DNA of 64,000 nt from Candidatus Sumerlaeia bacterium (GCA_019634695.1 JAHCAW010000001.1:112328-176327), one strand, 5' to 3'. Shown: positions 26,509 through 34,526, counted from the stretch's first letter. Notes: a model not told the origin generated them from the letters alone. Program-made: numbers and translations.

Positions 26509-27011
26509 TGGATTGGCGGACCGCGTTCCTCGTGCAGGCGCGGTCGGACTACGAGGTGGCCGTGCGGCTTCTGCGCACGCCCGACGTTCCGCTCTGTCAT
26601 TCGTTGCACTACCTTCAGATGACGCTCGAGAAGCTGGCCAAAGGCATGCGGGCACAGCCAGGGTCGCTGGCCGAGCCACCGCACACGCATGCCGGGGCAA
26701 CGAAACTCGTGCAAATGCTGAAACATACCAGCCCAATCTCCGCGGAGTTCCACCGCGTGCTTGGGATGGGGGCGTTCGCGCGGCGGATGTATCTGGATGG
26801 TCTGCTGCCCACGATTCGGGCCGTTGAGCAGATGGCTCCGGCGATCGCCAAGCAGGGCAGCGGAGTGAACTCGGAGTACCCTTGGATACAGTCATCGGTG
26901 CCGGCGCAGATCGAAGCGCCTTGCCTCTATGGCTACTCCGAGATTCCGCAGCCGAAGATTGCCAAGCTGCTCCAACTCGTCGAAGCACTTCTGAGAAGTT
27001 GCAAGGCCTAG
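26508..27011 (+). CDS. HEPN-like helical protein
   Basis: The 167-residue protein resembles HEPN-domain proteins. ARSDYEVAVRLL near the N-terminus is followed by SLHYLQMTLEKLAKGM, the usual position of the helix that packs the dimer. The classical R-x4-6-H RNase motif is not obvious, so it may be a non-catalytic HEPN protein. It is coupled to the preceding acidic gene. The unit sits right before the Rhs remnants, in a region with other mobile features. The function is not established. Confidence 0.5.
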   Translation: MDWRTAFLVQARSDYEVAVRLLRTPDVPLCHSLHYLQMTLEKLAKGMRAQPGSLAEPPHTHAGATKLVQMLKHTSPISAEFHRVLGMGAFARRMYLDGLLPTIRAVEQMAPAIAKQGSGVNSEYPWIQSSVPAQIEAPCLYGYSEIPQPKIAKLLQLVEALLRSCKA

Positions 27012-27040
27012 ACGCGGGCCTGCGAGTCGCCATTCTGCCA

Positions 27041-27142
27041 CCGACAATCGCCGCGTGCGGCGGACGGTCTCCAACGGCGGGCTGCCGGCCGATTCGGGCT
27101 TGAACGGCTCGTGGGACTATGCGTATCTGGGCTGGCGCGTGG
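27041..27142 (+). pseudogene. Rhs/YD-repeat fragment 1
   Basis: These 102 nt match 28177-28278 with about eight differences and encode NRRVRRTV, then DSGLNGSWDYAYLGWRV, a piece of an Rhs core. The frame runs on without a stop into the low-GC gene at 27184, but the homology ends at 27142. There is no start codon of its own or any upstream Rhs gene, so it is a displaced remnant. Confidence 0.75.
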
Positions 27143-27183
27143 GAGCTTCGCGCATCCACAGTAATCCCAGAAGAGGCAATGCG

Positions 27184-27888
27184 ATGAGTCCTCTCCGTGC
27201 TCGGGCATATTCCGGACTTGCAGTATTCCTCGTTTTCTGGCCATTCTCAATCCTTGCTCAAAGTGCCTTCGATACGGCAAGAAGCTATTTCGTCTTCTCG
27301 GTTCTTGGTCTTCCCACCATGAACAACACTGCCTACTTGTATAATAGAGAAATAATTGAGTACACTTGGATGCCGGGTCAGCTTGGCTTGACTCTGCTTG
27401 CTATTGTGCTTCTCTCGAAGTTCGATGGTCTTGGGTCCGGGGTGGATGGTATTCCGGAACGGTTGGCCTGTCTAGGCAGGGGCTATGGGGCTGCTGTCAC
27501 GGGTTGCGTGTTGCTGATCTTGGGTTCGCAACTTATGCAGATGCTTGTGCACAGCGTGGCTGGTTGGAGCCTCGATCTTCACCCTTTTCAAGTGCCATTC
27601 CTGATTGCCGAAGCGGTCTGTGTCGCAACCATCGCGGCCCTATGCTTTCGACTTATCCGGCGGTTTGCGGTCGTTGGCACCTTCTTTGTTGTTCAGGGAC
27701 TCTTGGCAGCTGGGGCCGCGTCCATTCATTTGACGGACTTGGGCAGGGAGGAGCGCCAAGGGCTGGAGTCGATGCATGTGACCGCGTATGCGACATTCTT
27801 GTCAGCTGTTGCCGCGGTGCTCTGCTTTCTCGCGCTCCTTACGATTGGGAAGAGGATTTGCCGACCCGGTGGCCACAGCTTGGACTGA
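27184..27888 (+). CDS. Integral membrane protein, low GC, candidate immunity protein of the Rhs locus
   Basis: The 234-residue protein has about six membrane helices (for example YSGLAVFLVFWPFSILA at the N-terminus and FLSAVAAVLCFLALLTI at the end). ATG 27184 follows AGAGG by nine bases. Its base composition is clearly lower in GC than its surroundings. It lies between two Rhs fragments, the usual place of immunity genes or cargo in Rhs loci. No recognised family. In the same frame the upstream Rhs fragment is open, so a longer fused product is possible but unlikely. Confidence 0.55.
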   Translation: MSPLRARAYSGLAVFLVFWPFSILAQSAFDTARSYFVFSVLGLPTMNNTAYLYNREIIEYTWMPGQLGLTLLAIVLLSKFDGLGSGVDGIPERLACLGRGYGAAVTGCVLLILGSQLMQMLVHSVAGWSLDLHPFQVPFLIAEAVCVATIAALCFRLIRRFAVVGTFFVVQGLLAAGAASIHLTDLGREERQGLESMHVTAYATFLSAVAAVLCFLALLTIGKRICRPGGHSLD

Positions 27889-27935
27889 GTGACGCTTGCT
27901 GGATTTCGCATCCCGATGCATCGACGGAACGGCGG

Positions 27936-28844
27936 GGGCGCATATGGGCGACGTGGATCGACAGCGCCATCGGCACGACGACGCACGCGCGCACGGAGTT
28001 CAACGAAATCTACTCGATCACGGTCGGCGGCGGCAGCCCCATCGTCCCTGTCTACGACAAGAACGGCAACCTGCGCCAGGGCGAGGGGATGAAGCTCGAG
28101 TGGGACGCCTTCGGCCGCCTGCACACCGTGCGCCGGGCGAGCAACGACGACCTGCTGGCGCGGTATCTCTACGACGCCGACAACCGCCGCGTGCGGCGGA
28201 CGGTGACGAATGGCGGCCTGCCCGCCGATTCGGGCTTGAACGGCTCGTGGGACTATGCGTATCTGGGCTGGCGGGTGGTCGAGGAGCGCGACGTGGCGGT
28301 CAGCGAGGAGCCGTTGCGGCAGTACGTGTGGGGCGAATACCTGGACGAGCTCTGGACCGTGGACCGCGGGTTTGTGGCAACGGTGGCGTACTTCAACGAC
28401 GGCTCGGGCGCCGAGCGGCTCTTCGCGCTCGGGACGGTGATGCACCACGTCGCGGGGCTGACCGACGAAGAGGCGCGCCTGATCGAGGCCTTCGAGTACA
28501 CGCCCTACGGCCGCCCGACCCGCATCGCGCCCAACCCCGAAAGCGACGAGGTGGCGTTCCACCCCTCCGACATCCGCACCCCCGGCGCCCCGCCTCCACA
28601 GTCTTCCCGGAAGAACCTATCTGCTGTGACAGGAGGAACAGGGGGGTGCCTCGGAGTGCCAAAAGGAGTGAAGAAAGGAGATCCCATAGTAACTGAAGCT
28701 TCTCCAAATGGTGTGTGTCGCATGACTTGTGTAGATCCGAAGCAGAAGGAGAAGTGTTGCCAAGCTCCGAAGATTCCGCATGACTACGCTTGGTATGGAT
28801 ACAACTGCCATGATTGGGCACAAGACTGTACGAGGGAGATGTGA
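27936..28844 (+). pseudogene. Orphan Rhs tip: YD-repeat core plus Cys-rich C-terminal domain
   Basis: About 300 codons of Rhs core are open, including TTTHARTEFNEIYSI, YDKNGNLRQGEGMKLEWDAF, ARYLYDADNRR and FEYTPYGRPTR. After RTPGAPPPQSSRKN the sequence changes to a low-GC, Cys-rich tail of about 75 residues. That tail has MTCVDPKQKEKCC and ends with WYGYNCHDWAQDCTREM. This core-to-tail switch is typical of polymorphic toxin tips. The usual YDPxxGRF core end is missing and no start codon or N-terminal Rhs half exists, so this is an orphan tip. The NC-x2-W element recalls papain-like domains but is only suggestive. Confidence 0.7.
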
Positions 28845-28864
28845 GGTCAATCAGGGGGCAGCTC

Positions 28865-29248
28865 ATGGGTACTCGAACCCGAACCATGTTCAAGTTGGCA
28901 CGCGACTATAGGACGCTCTGGCTGTTCCTGGCCTTTGTTCTTTGTCTTCTCCTGACACCCTTCTTGATTGTGGGGATACTCTACGGGCCTGAATACCAGG
29001 TGCCCATTCAAGAGGCTCGGTGGCCGATGAATGAGTCCGAGGTGCGGCAGTTGCTTGACACCCGTCTCCATGAGGCCCACCGAGATTTGCGAGAGCACCG
29101 GATTGAATCAATCATATTGGACCAGAACGTGGACCAGAACGATCAGTGGCATGTGTATGTCGCCGGGATCCGTAGCCGTTGGAACGCGGTGGTTTTGTTG
29201 GATGAGTCTCGACGGACAGTCGTGCTGAGGGTGAACAGAGCTCATTGA
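28865..29248 (+). CDS. Small membrane-anchored protein, candidate immunity protein
   Basis: ATG 28865 follows an AGGGGG site by about seven bases, 20 nt after the Rhs tip stop. The 127-residue product has one N-terminal helix (LWLFLAFVLCLLLTPFLIVG) and a soluble part with HVYVAGIRSRWNAVVLLDES. It is low in GC like the tip tail. Immunity genes normally follow the toxin tip directly, so this is the best candidate partner. No family is recognised. Confidence 0.55.
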   Translation: MGTRTRTMFKLARDYRTLWLFLAFVLCLLLTPFLIVGILYGPEYQVPIQEARWPMNESEVRQLLDTRLHEAHRDLREHRIESIILDQNVDQNDQWHVYVAGIRSRWNAVVLLDESRRTVVLRVNRAH

Positions 29249-29254
29249 GCAAGC

Positions 29255-29483
29255 CGGCAGCCCCGTCGTGCCCGTCACCGACAAGAACGGCAACCTGCGC
29301 GAGGGCGAGGGGATGAAGCTCGAGTGGGACGCCTTCGGCCGCCTGCACACCGTGCGCCGGGCGAGCAACGACGACCTGCTGGCGCGGTATCTCTACGACG
29401 CCGACAATCGGCTCTTCGTGCTCGGTACGGTGATGCACCACGTCGCGGGGCTGACCGACGAGGAGGCGCGGCTGGCCGGTTAG
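29255..29483 (+). pseudogene. Rhs fragment 3 with internal deletion
   Basis: This stretch repeats the Rhs core of fragment 2 (KNGNLREGEGMKLEWDAFG, then ARYLYDADNR) but jumps directly to LFVLGTVMHHVAGLTDEEARL. It thus lacks about 230 nt that are present at 28190-28417. It ends at TAG 29481-29483 soon after the homology. It is a decayed cassette with no tail of its own. Confidence 0.75.
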
Positions 29484-29532
29484 CGGCCGGCCGTCACTTG
29501 ACCCGAGCGCGAGCGTCCCGCTCGCAGGCTCT

Positions 29533-29551
29533 GGCAGGCAGGATGCCTGCC
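29533..29551. repeat. Short hairpin repeat GGCAGGC-AGGAT-GCCTGCC
   Basis: A 7-bp perfect stem around AGGAT lies in the gap after the Rhs remnants. The pattern resembles GGCAGGATGCC-type hairpins that are dispersed in many large GC-rich genomes. A related imperfect element (CGGCAG-CATC-CTGCCG) lies near 11450, in the leader of the minus-strand lipoprotein gene. Confidence 0.5.
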
Positions 29552-29646
29552 CTCCCTTCTGGATGACGGTCGCTCGATGCGGCCGCCGGTTTGCCGGCCC
29601 GCACTTTCCTGCTGCTCCCGGCCGGCGGGACGGGCACGGTGGGGGC

Positions 29647-30807
29647 ATGCCGTCGCCTCGACCGTCCATTCTGTTCGTCGCCCATGATACGGAGAAATCC
29701 GGCGCTCCGCGCGTGACGGTGGAGCTTGCGCGCGGGCTGGCGGCGCGTGGTTGGCCGGTGCGCGTTTGCTTTCCGGCGCGGGGCGGGCTGGAGGAGGAGG
29801 CGCGGGCGGCCGGGCTCGAGACGCGCGTGGTGGCCAATCCGGCGGTTGCGATGGCGGGGGAGGGTTGGCCGCGGCGGGTGGGCTTGGCGGGTCGGCGGGC
29901 GCTGGCGGTGGTCGGATTCGCGCGGCTGGCCCGTCGGGCGGACATCGTGTGGGTCGGCAGTTCGGTGGCCGTCGTCGCGGTGCTGGGGGCCTGGCTGGCG
30001 CGTCGGCCGGTGGTTGTGCATGTGCATGAGGATCTGACGGCGACGCGGGGCAACCGGGTGCGGGCGTCGCTGGTGCGGCGACTGGCGCGGGCGGTGGTGT
30101 TCGTGGCGCCGGCGACGCGGCCGTTCTTCGGGCGTCGGCCCGCCGGCCGGCAGTGGGCGTTGCTGCCGAACTTCGTGGACCGCGCGCGCCTGGAGGCCGT
30201 GACGATCGCCGAGGCGACCCGTGCCCGGACGGCGTTGGGCGCGGACCGCGAGGCGTTCGTCTTCCTGACGGCCGCGACGCTTACGCCGCGCAAGGGGATC
30301 GACGTGCTGCTGGAGGGCTTCGCGCGCGTGGCGGCGGACCTTCCCGCCGCGCGCCTGTGGATCGCCGGCGGCGAGGTGGCGGCGCACGCCGAGCACGCCA
30401 CGGCGCTGCGCGAGACGGTGCGCGCGCGCGGCCTGGGCGATCGTGTGCGCTTTCTGGGACATCGCGAGGACCTGCCGGTGCTGCTGGCGGCGGCCGATGC
30501 GTTCGTGCTGGCGTCGCGCAACGAGGCGTTGCCGCTGACGATTGCGGAGGCGATGCTGGCCCGCCGCCCCGTCGTCGCCACCGACGTGGGGTCGGTGCGC
30601 GGGATGCTGGCCGGCGGGCGATGCGGGTGGCTGGTTGCGCCGGAGGATGCCGGGGCGCTGGCGGACGCGATGCGCGCCTGCGCAACCGATTCGGTCGCGC
30701 GCCAGACGCGCGCGCACCGGGCGTGTCGCCGCGCGCAACGGCTCTACGACCGCGAGGCGATCCTCGACCGCGTCGAGGCGGTGGCGATCCGGGCAATGGG
30801 CCGGTGA
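29647..30807 (+). CDS. GT4-family glycosyltransferase
   Basis: This 386-residue GT-B enzyme begins SILFVAHDTEKSGAPRVTVEL, the nucleotide-sugar transferase N-terminal pattern. Its GT4 C-terminal half has FLTAATLTPRKGIDVLLEGF (the KG-x-D acceptor loop), VRFLGHREDLPVLLAAADAF, and the donor-binding E-x7-E region SRNEALPLTIAEAMLARRPVV, seen in part. The start at ATG 29647 follows GGTGGGGG closely; a longer frame from 29563 would add unlikely residues. It stands alone, so whether it serves polysaccharide or lipid glycosylation is open. Confidence 0.88.
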   Translation: MPSPRPSILFVAHDTEKSGAPRVTVELARGLAARGWPVRVCFPARGGLEEEARAAGLETRVVANPAVAMAGEGWPRRVGLAGRRALAVVGFARLARRADIVWVGSSVAVVAVLGAWLARRPVVVHVHEDLTATRGNRVRASLVRRLARAVVFVAPATRPFFGRRPAGRQWALLPNFVDRARLEAVTIAEATRARTALGADREAFVFLTAATLTPRKGIDVLLEGFARVAADLPAARLWIAGGEVAAHAEHATALRETVRARGLGDRVRFLGHREDLPVLLAAADAFVLASRNEALPLTIAEAMLARRPVVATDVGSVRGMLAGGRCGWLVAPEDAGALADAMRACATDSVARQTRAHRACRRAQRLYDREAILDRVEAVAIRAMGR

Positions 30808-30917
30808 CGGCGCTTGGGCGGCTGGCGGCCGTGCATGGGTTTCTCTGGGGGTGCAGGCCCGGGGCCATGCGGAAGTGCTCTCCGGCTTGCAGCGGGCTGT
30901 GCCATGCCGATGCACTC

Positions 30918-31006
30918 AGCGTGCTTTGAGCACGCTCTTCCTTGCCCCCGGGTTCACCCGGTGGGTGATGTTTAAGGCATTAACTATTGTAGCGCGCTTC
31001 AGCGCG
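30918..31006 (-). repeat. Three-hairpin module, copy A
   Basis: Read on the minus strand it has three hairpins in order. The first is CGCGCT-GA-AGCGCG (31006-30993). After 31 nt comes CCGGG-TGAA-CCCGG (30961-30948). An 11-nt linker with GGCAAGG leads to AGCGTGCT-CAA-AGCACGCT (30936-30918). The order and linker length equal those of copy B on the other strand, while stem sequences differ. Confidence 0.7.
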
Positions 31007-31077
31007 ACTTCCAATGCGTGATCTCGTCCTGATCGAGCGAAACCTTTTGACCAAACAAGGTCGCACCCACCGGAAAG

Positions 31078-31163
31078 CACGCTGAAGCGCGCTGCGGAAA
31101 GCCGAGCCAGGCAAGCCCCACCTGCTGAAGCAGGGGGCAAGGCAGAGCATGCTGAAGCATGCT
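31078..31163 (+). repeat. Three-hairpin module, copy B
   Basis: The hairpins are CACGCT-GA-AGCGCG (31078-31091, one mismatch), CCTGCT-GA-AGCAGG (31121-31134) and AGCATGCT-GA-AGCATGCT (31146-31163). The linker between the last two is 11 nt with GGCAAGG, as in copy A. Stems two and three differ in sequence from copy A but still pair fully. Confidence 0.7.
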
Positions 31164-31312
31164 GAGCGCGCCCGCAAGTGAGGCGCCCGACGGCCGCATG
31201 CGCCGATCGCCGGGACGGGCACTTGGGCCGCTCATCAGGCACTTGATCAGTCAAAATACAAAAGTCTGTAATATAAATTATTGAAAACGACAGCAGCGCC
31301 GGATTCTTTAAT

Positions 31313-31507
31313 TGTGGCTTGGGCGTCTCGCCCAAGTCCGGGGGTCTTGCCAAGAGGAGGGTGCTTCAAGCCCGAAGGTCTGCTCCGAGGTGCCTTCGAG
31401 CGGCTCGATCCAAGCGCAAGGATCGAAACCGGGCGCGTGGTGTGGCTGAACTTGGGCGAGACCCACCTTCGATGTTCAGCTCCGGCGCACCAAGCGCCCA
31501 AGCCACA
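31313..31507. repeat. 195-nt element with perfect 13-bp inverted ends
   Basis: TGTGGCTTGGGCG (31313-31325) is the exact reverse complement of CGCCCAAGCCACA (31495-31507). Just inside, CTCGCCCAAG (31327-31336) matches the reverse complement of CTTGGGCGAG (31451-31460). The left end also folds on itself as CTTGGGCG-TCT-CGCCCAAG. It may be a MITE-like insertion or two opposed copies of a hairpin repeat, one with a 33-nt insert. Confidence 0.6.
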
Positions 31508-31616
31508 GTCAACGGCCTCGGCATGCGTCATGTTCCTGGACAACTGTCTTGGACTTCCGCTGCCGCATCGCCGTGAACTTGGCCGCGGCATCGGGGCACC
31601 AACGGCCAAGCGATGG

Positions 31617-32471
31617 TCAGTTCGTTCGCGCGGTCAGCTTGGCGCGCAGGCGCTGCTGGACGGTGCGGAACTCGGGCGAGTTGACGGTGAGCGGCACGGT
31701 CAGGTCCAGCTCGGCCACGAGCCCCTCGAGCCGGTCGACGCGTTCCTGGGTGGCCGGGTGGGTGGCCATCATGCGCTCGAGGAACGAGGGCGTGTTGCCG
31801 CCCTGAAGGCCGTGCAGCTTCTCGAAAAAGCGCACCGCCTCGCGCGGGTCGTAGCCCGCGCCGTACATCGCGCGCACGCCGTAGTAGTCCGCCTCGTGTT
31901 CGTCCTCGCGACCGAACTTGCGCATGGCCAGATAGCCGCCCGCGTTGGCCGTCGCGCGTGCGGCCTGCTGCGCCGCGCCGGAAGTCACCTGCGTGGCGAA
32001 CAGGTCGCCCGCCGTCTGGATGCCGCGCGCGCGTTGCAGGCTGAGGATGCCGTGCCGGCGCGTGACGTGGTTGATCTCATGGCCAACCACCGCGGCCACC
32101 TGCGCCTCGTTCTCCGCGAACAGCACCAGCCCGATGTTGACGTAGCAGTATCCGCCCGGGATCGCGAAGGCGTTGACGTCCGGCGAATCGACGAACTGGA
32201 AGCGGAACTGCTGCGACGTCGAGGGCGAGTAGTCGACCAGCCGCTCGCCCATGCGCGTCAGCCACGCGTCGGCCACGTCGTCGTGCACCACCGGGTACTC
32301 CTGCTCGATCTCCTCGGCGAACTGCTCTCCCATCAGGCTCTCGACCCGCGGCGGGTAGGTCATCGAGCTCAAGGTGCGCTCCGACGACCGCAGCACCGAG
32401 CACCCCGCCAGCGTCATCACCAGCACCGCCAGCATCGCCAGCCGCCCCCCGCGCGCGCAGACTCCCGACAT
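31617..32471 (-). CDS. M48-family zinc metalloprotease lipoprotein
   Basis: The 284-residue protein has a lipobox (TLAGC, Cys24) and a BepA/LoiP-like M48 protease domain. The zinc site is HEINH (H131, E132, H135), with the third ligand E191 in EHEAD. The helix after it (RFFEKLHGLQGGNTPSFLERMM) and the THPATQERVDRL end match periplasmic M48 proteases that handle outer-membrane proteins. There is no TPR part. The start at ATG 32471 follows AAGGAGG by eight bases, and a longer in-frame start at 32651 would hide the signal. Confidence 0.9.
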   Translation of the reverse strand: MSGVCARGGRLAMLAVLVMTLAGCSVLRSSERTLSSMTYPPRVESLMGEQFAEEIEQEYPVVHDDVADAWLTRMGERLVDYSPSTSQQFRFQFVDSPDVNAFAIPGGYCYVNIGLVLFAENEAQVAAVVGHEINHVTRRHGILSLQRARGIQTAGDLFATQVTSGAAQQAARATANAGGYLAMRKFGREDEHEADYYGVRAMYGAGYDPREAVRFFEKLHGLQGGNTPSFLERMMATHPATQERVDRLEGLVAELDLTVPLTVNSPEFRTVQQRLRAKLTARTN

Positions 32472-32644
32472 GACAGGACCCTCCTTGGGTTCGTCGGCCC
32501 GCGGACGGGCCTGATCGTTGGACAAGACCAAAGGCCTCAGGGGTTCCCCGGTCAAGTCCCACGCGCCGGCGGGATTGCGGGACCCTTGCCCGCCGGACCC
32601 GGGCGCCGGCGTCGATTTCCTCCCCGTCCCCTGTCGGTTTGGCG

Positions 32645-32673
32645 TTGACACCCCCGGCCCTATTCAGGATATA
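32645..32673 (+). promoter_or_regulatory. Predicted promoter of the hybrid cluster protein gene
   Basis: TTGACA (32645-32650) and GATATA (32668-32673) are separated by 17 nt, close to the sigma70 consensus. Directly downstream AAGCATCTT (about 32673-32681) resembles one half of an NsrR operator, a nitric oxide-responsive repressor that controls hcp in other bacteria. Only one half-site is present, so the regulator is a guess. Confidence 0.5.
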
Positions 32674-32752
32674 AGCATCTTGTATGTCGTCAATAACGCC
32701 CGCCCAGTCCCCCCACCACTCCGGGACGGCGAGCCAAGGGAGACCCCCCATC

Positions 32753-34078
32753 ATGCAACAGCCCATGCATTGCGACCAATGCGAGCAAACCTTCCGTGGC
32801 GTCGCCTGCACCAGCGTCGGCGTCTGCGGCAAGGACCCCGACATGGAGTCCCTCCAGAAGATCCTCCTCTACGGCCTCAAGGGCATGGCCTCCTACAAGC
32901 ACCATGCCCGCCGCCTCGGCAAGACCGACCCGGAGGTCGAGTCCTTCATCGAGGAGGCGCTCTTCGCCACCGTCACCAACGTGAACTTCGACCTGACGAG
33001 CCTGCTGGAGCTGGTGCTCGAGTGCGGGCGCATGAACCTGCGCACGATGGAGCTCCTCAACGACGGCCATGTGGAGGTGCTGGGCGCACCGTCCCCGGCC
33101 GAAGTCGTCGAGGGCATCCAGCCCGGCCCCGGCATTCTGGTAACCGGCCACGACATGGTGGACCTGAAGGACCTGCTCGAGCAGACGCGCGGCACGGGCG
33201 TGAACGTCTACACCCACGGCGAGATGCTGCCGGCGCACATGTACCCCGGGCTGCGCGCCTACACGAACCTGGTGGGCCACTACGGCGGCGCGTGGCAGAA
33301 GCAGCGCGATGAGTTCCAGCGCTTCGGCGGCCCGATTCTGGGGACGACGAACTGTGTGCTGATTCCGCGGCCGGAGAACACGTACCTGGACCGCTTCTAC
33401 ACGACGCGCGTGACGGCGGTGCCGGGCGCCACGCGCCTGACGACCAGCGACTTCTCGCCCGTGATTCGCCGCGCGCTCGAGATCGGCGACTTGCAGCCGA
33501 CCGCGACGAAGACCTCGACCGTGGGCTTCCACCACTCGGTCGTGCTCGGGATCGCCTCGACGGTGGTCGAGGCGGTGCGCTCGGGTCTGGTGCGGCACTT
33601 CTTCCTGATCGGCGGCTGCGACGGCGCCGAGCCGGGTCGCAACTACTTCGCCGACTTCGCGCGCTCGGCGCCCGACGACTCGATCATCCTGACGCTGGGC
33701 TGCGGCAAGTATCGCATTCGCGAGCACGACTACGGGACGATCGACCTGGGCGGCGGCGTGCGCGTGCCGCGGCTGCTGGACATGGGCCAGTGCAACGACG
33801 CCTACGGGGCGGTGATGGTGGCGCTGGCGCTGGCCAAGGCGTTCGATTGCAGCGTCAACGACCTGCCGCTGACGCTGTGCCTGTCGTGGTTCGAGCAGAA
33901 GGCGGTCGCCGTGCTGCTGACGCTGCTGCACCTTGGCGTGAAGGGCATCCGCCTGGGTCCGGCGCTGCCGGCCTTCGTGACGCCCAACGTGCTGGCGTTG
34001 CTGCAGGAGAAGTACGACCTGAAGGGCATCGGTCGCGATGCTCATGCCGATGTGCAGGCGGCGCTCGGAGTGGTCTGA
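32753..34078 (+). CDS. hcp: Hybrid cluster protein (hydroxylamine reductase), short class
   Basis: Hcp reduces NO or hydroxylamine and uses a hybrid Fe-S-O cluster. The 441-residue protein begins with cluster ligands C7, C10, C19 and C25 (CDQCEQTF, then ACTSVGVCG). Later it has the hybrid-cluster ligands in LIGGCDG, TLGCGKYRI, DMGQCNDAYG and LSWFEQKAVAVL (the Glu and Lys of the last). It is about 110 residues shorter than the E. coli form, as in the class that lacks one internal helical region. No hcr partner is adjacent. A good AAGGGAGA site precedes ATG 32753. Confidence 0.94.
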   Translation: MQQPMHCDQCEQTFRGVACTSVGVCGKDPDMESLQKILLYGLKGMASYKHHARRLGKTDPEVESFIEEALFATVTNVNFDLTSLLELVLECGRMNLRTMELLNDGHVEVLGAPSPAEVVEGIQPGPGILVTGHDMVDLKDLLEQTRGTGVNVYTHGEMLPAHMYPGLRAYTNLVGHYGGAWQKQRDEFQRFGGPILGTTNCVLIPRPENTYLDRFYTTRVTAVPGATRLTTSDFSPVIRRALEIGDLQPTATKTSTVGFHHSVVLGIASTVVEAVRSGLVRHFFLIGGCDGAEPGRNYFADFARSAPDDSIILTLGCGKYRIREHDYGTIDLGGGVRVPRLLDMGQCNDAYGAVMVALALAKAFDCSVNDLPLTLCLSWFEQKAVAVLLTLLHLGVKGIRLGPALPAFVTPNVLALLQEKYDLKGIGRDAHADVQAALGVV

Positions 34079-34104
34079 GCAGTTGGTCGCGCCGCCCGCG
34101 CTCC

Positions 34105-34140
34105 GCGCCCCCGGAAGGCCGCTCGCCCTTCCGGGGGCGC
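34105..34140 (+). terminator. Terminator after hcp
   Basis: GCGCCCCCGGAAGG (34105-34118) pairs over 14 bp with CCTTCCGGGGGCGC (34127-34140), loop 8 nt, followed by GCGTGTTTGG. The stem is very strong; the T tract is short. Confidence 0.75.
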
Positions 34141-34188
34141 GCGTGTTTGGGGGATGGTGTGTCACATGATCTCGGAAGACAAACTTCA

Positions 34189-34216
34189 GTACCCCGAGCG
34201 TCAGCGAGGCGGCATG
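34189..34216 (+). repeat. 28-nt dispersed repeat, copy 1
   Basis: GTACCCCGAGCG followed by TCAGCGAGGCGGCATG occurs again at 55812-55839 with one difference (T for C). Both copies lie in gaps just after a plus-strand gene. No transposase or site-specific recombinase is near. Confidence 0.6.
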
Positions 34217-34493
34217 ACCCCGTTCTCCCGATGATCCTCGCCACCACACATCAACGTCTGCCATACCTGTCGGCTGTTTCCGGTTTCCCGAACTCGTCTG
34301 AAACAGCGGTGTCGCTTGATGGTGCAAGCCGCTCAACCACGGAATGCACGGAACCAACGGAACTCCGTGACCGTGGCGGACAAGTTGGGAGCTACGGGCC
34401 GGGGAGGCGGACAATTCGGGAGTGGAAAGCCTTTTTTCCGGACAATTTGGGTCTTAAGCCGTCCGGTCGGCGGGGGTGGTTGGAATGAGAATG

Positions 34494-34526
34494 CCCCGGG
34501 AGCGGCGCGGTGGCGGGCTCCCGGGG
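34494..34526 (-). terminator. Terminator after the DUF4954 gene
   Basis: CCCCGGGAGC (34494-34503) and GCTCCCGGGG (34517-34526) form a 10-bp stem. On the minus strand the sequence after it is GGCATTCTCATTCC, moderately T-rich. Confidence 0.6.

Larger units (their letters stand above)
30808..31616. other. 809-nt intergenic gap holding structured repeats
   Basis: No coding frame here looks real. The gap contains two inverted copies of a three-hairpin module (30918-31006 and 31078-31163) and a 195-nt element with 13-bp inverted ends (31313-31507). A short AT-rich stretch at 31240-31310 is unlike the surroundings. The remainder is GC-rich spacer. It separates the glycosyltransferase gene from the convergent M48 protease gene. 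Confidence 0.7.

Noticed and set aside
30900..31200. Possible CRISPR-like array in the hairpin-rich gap
   Set aside because: Only two module copies exist, in opposite orientation, with no regular spacers and no cas genes.
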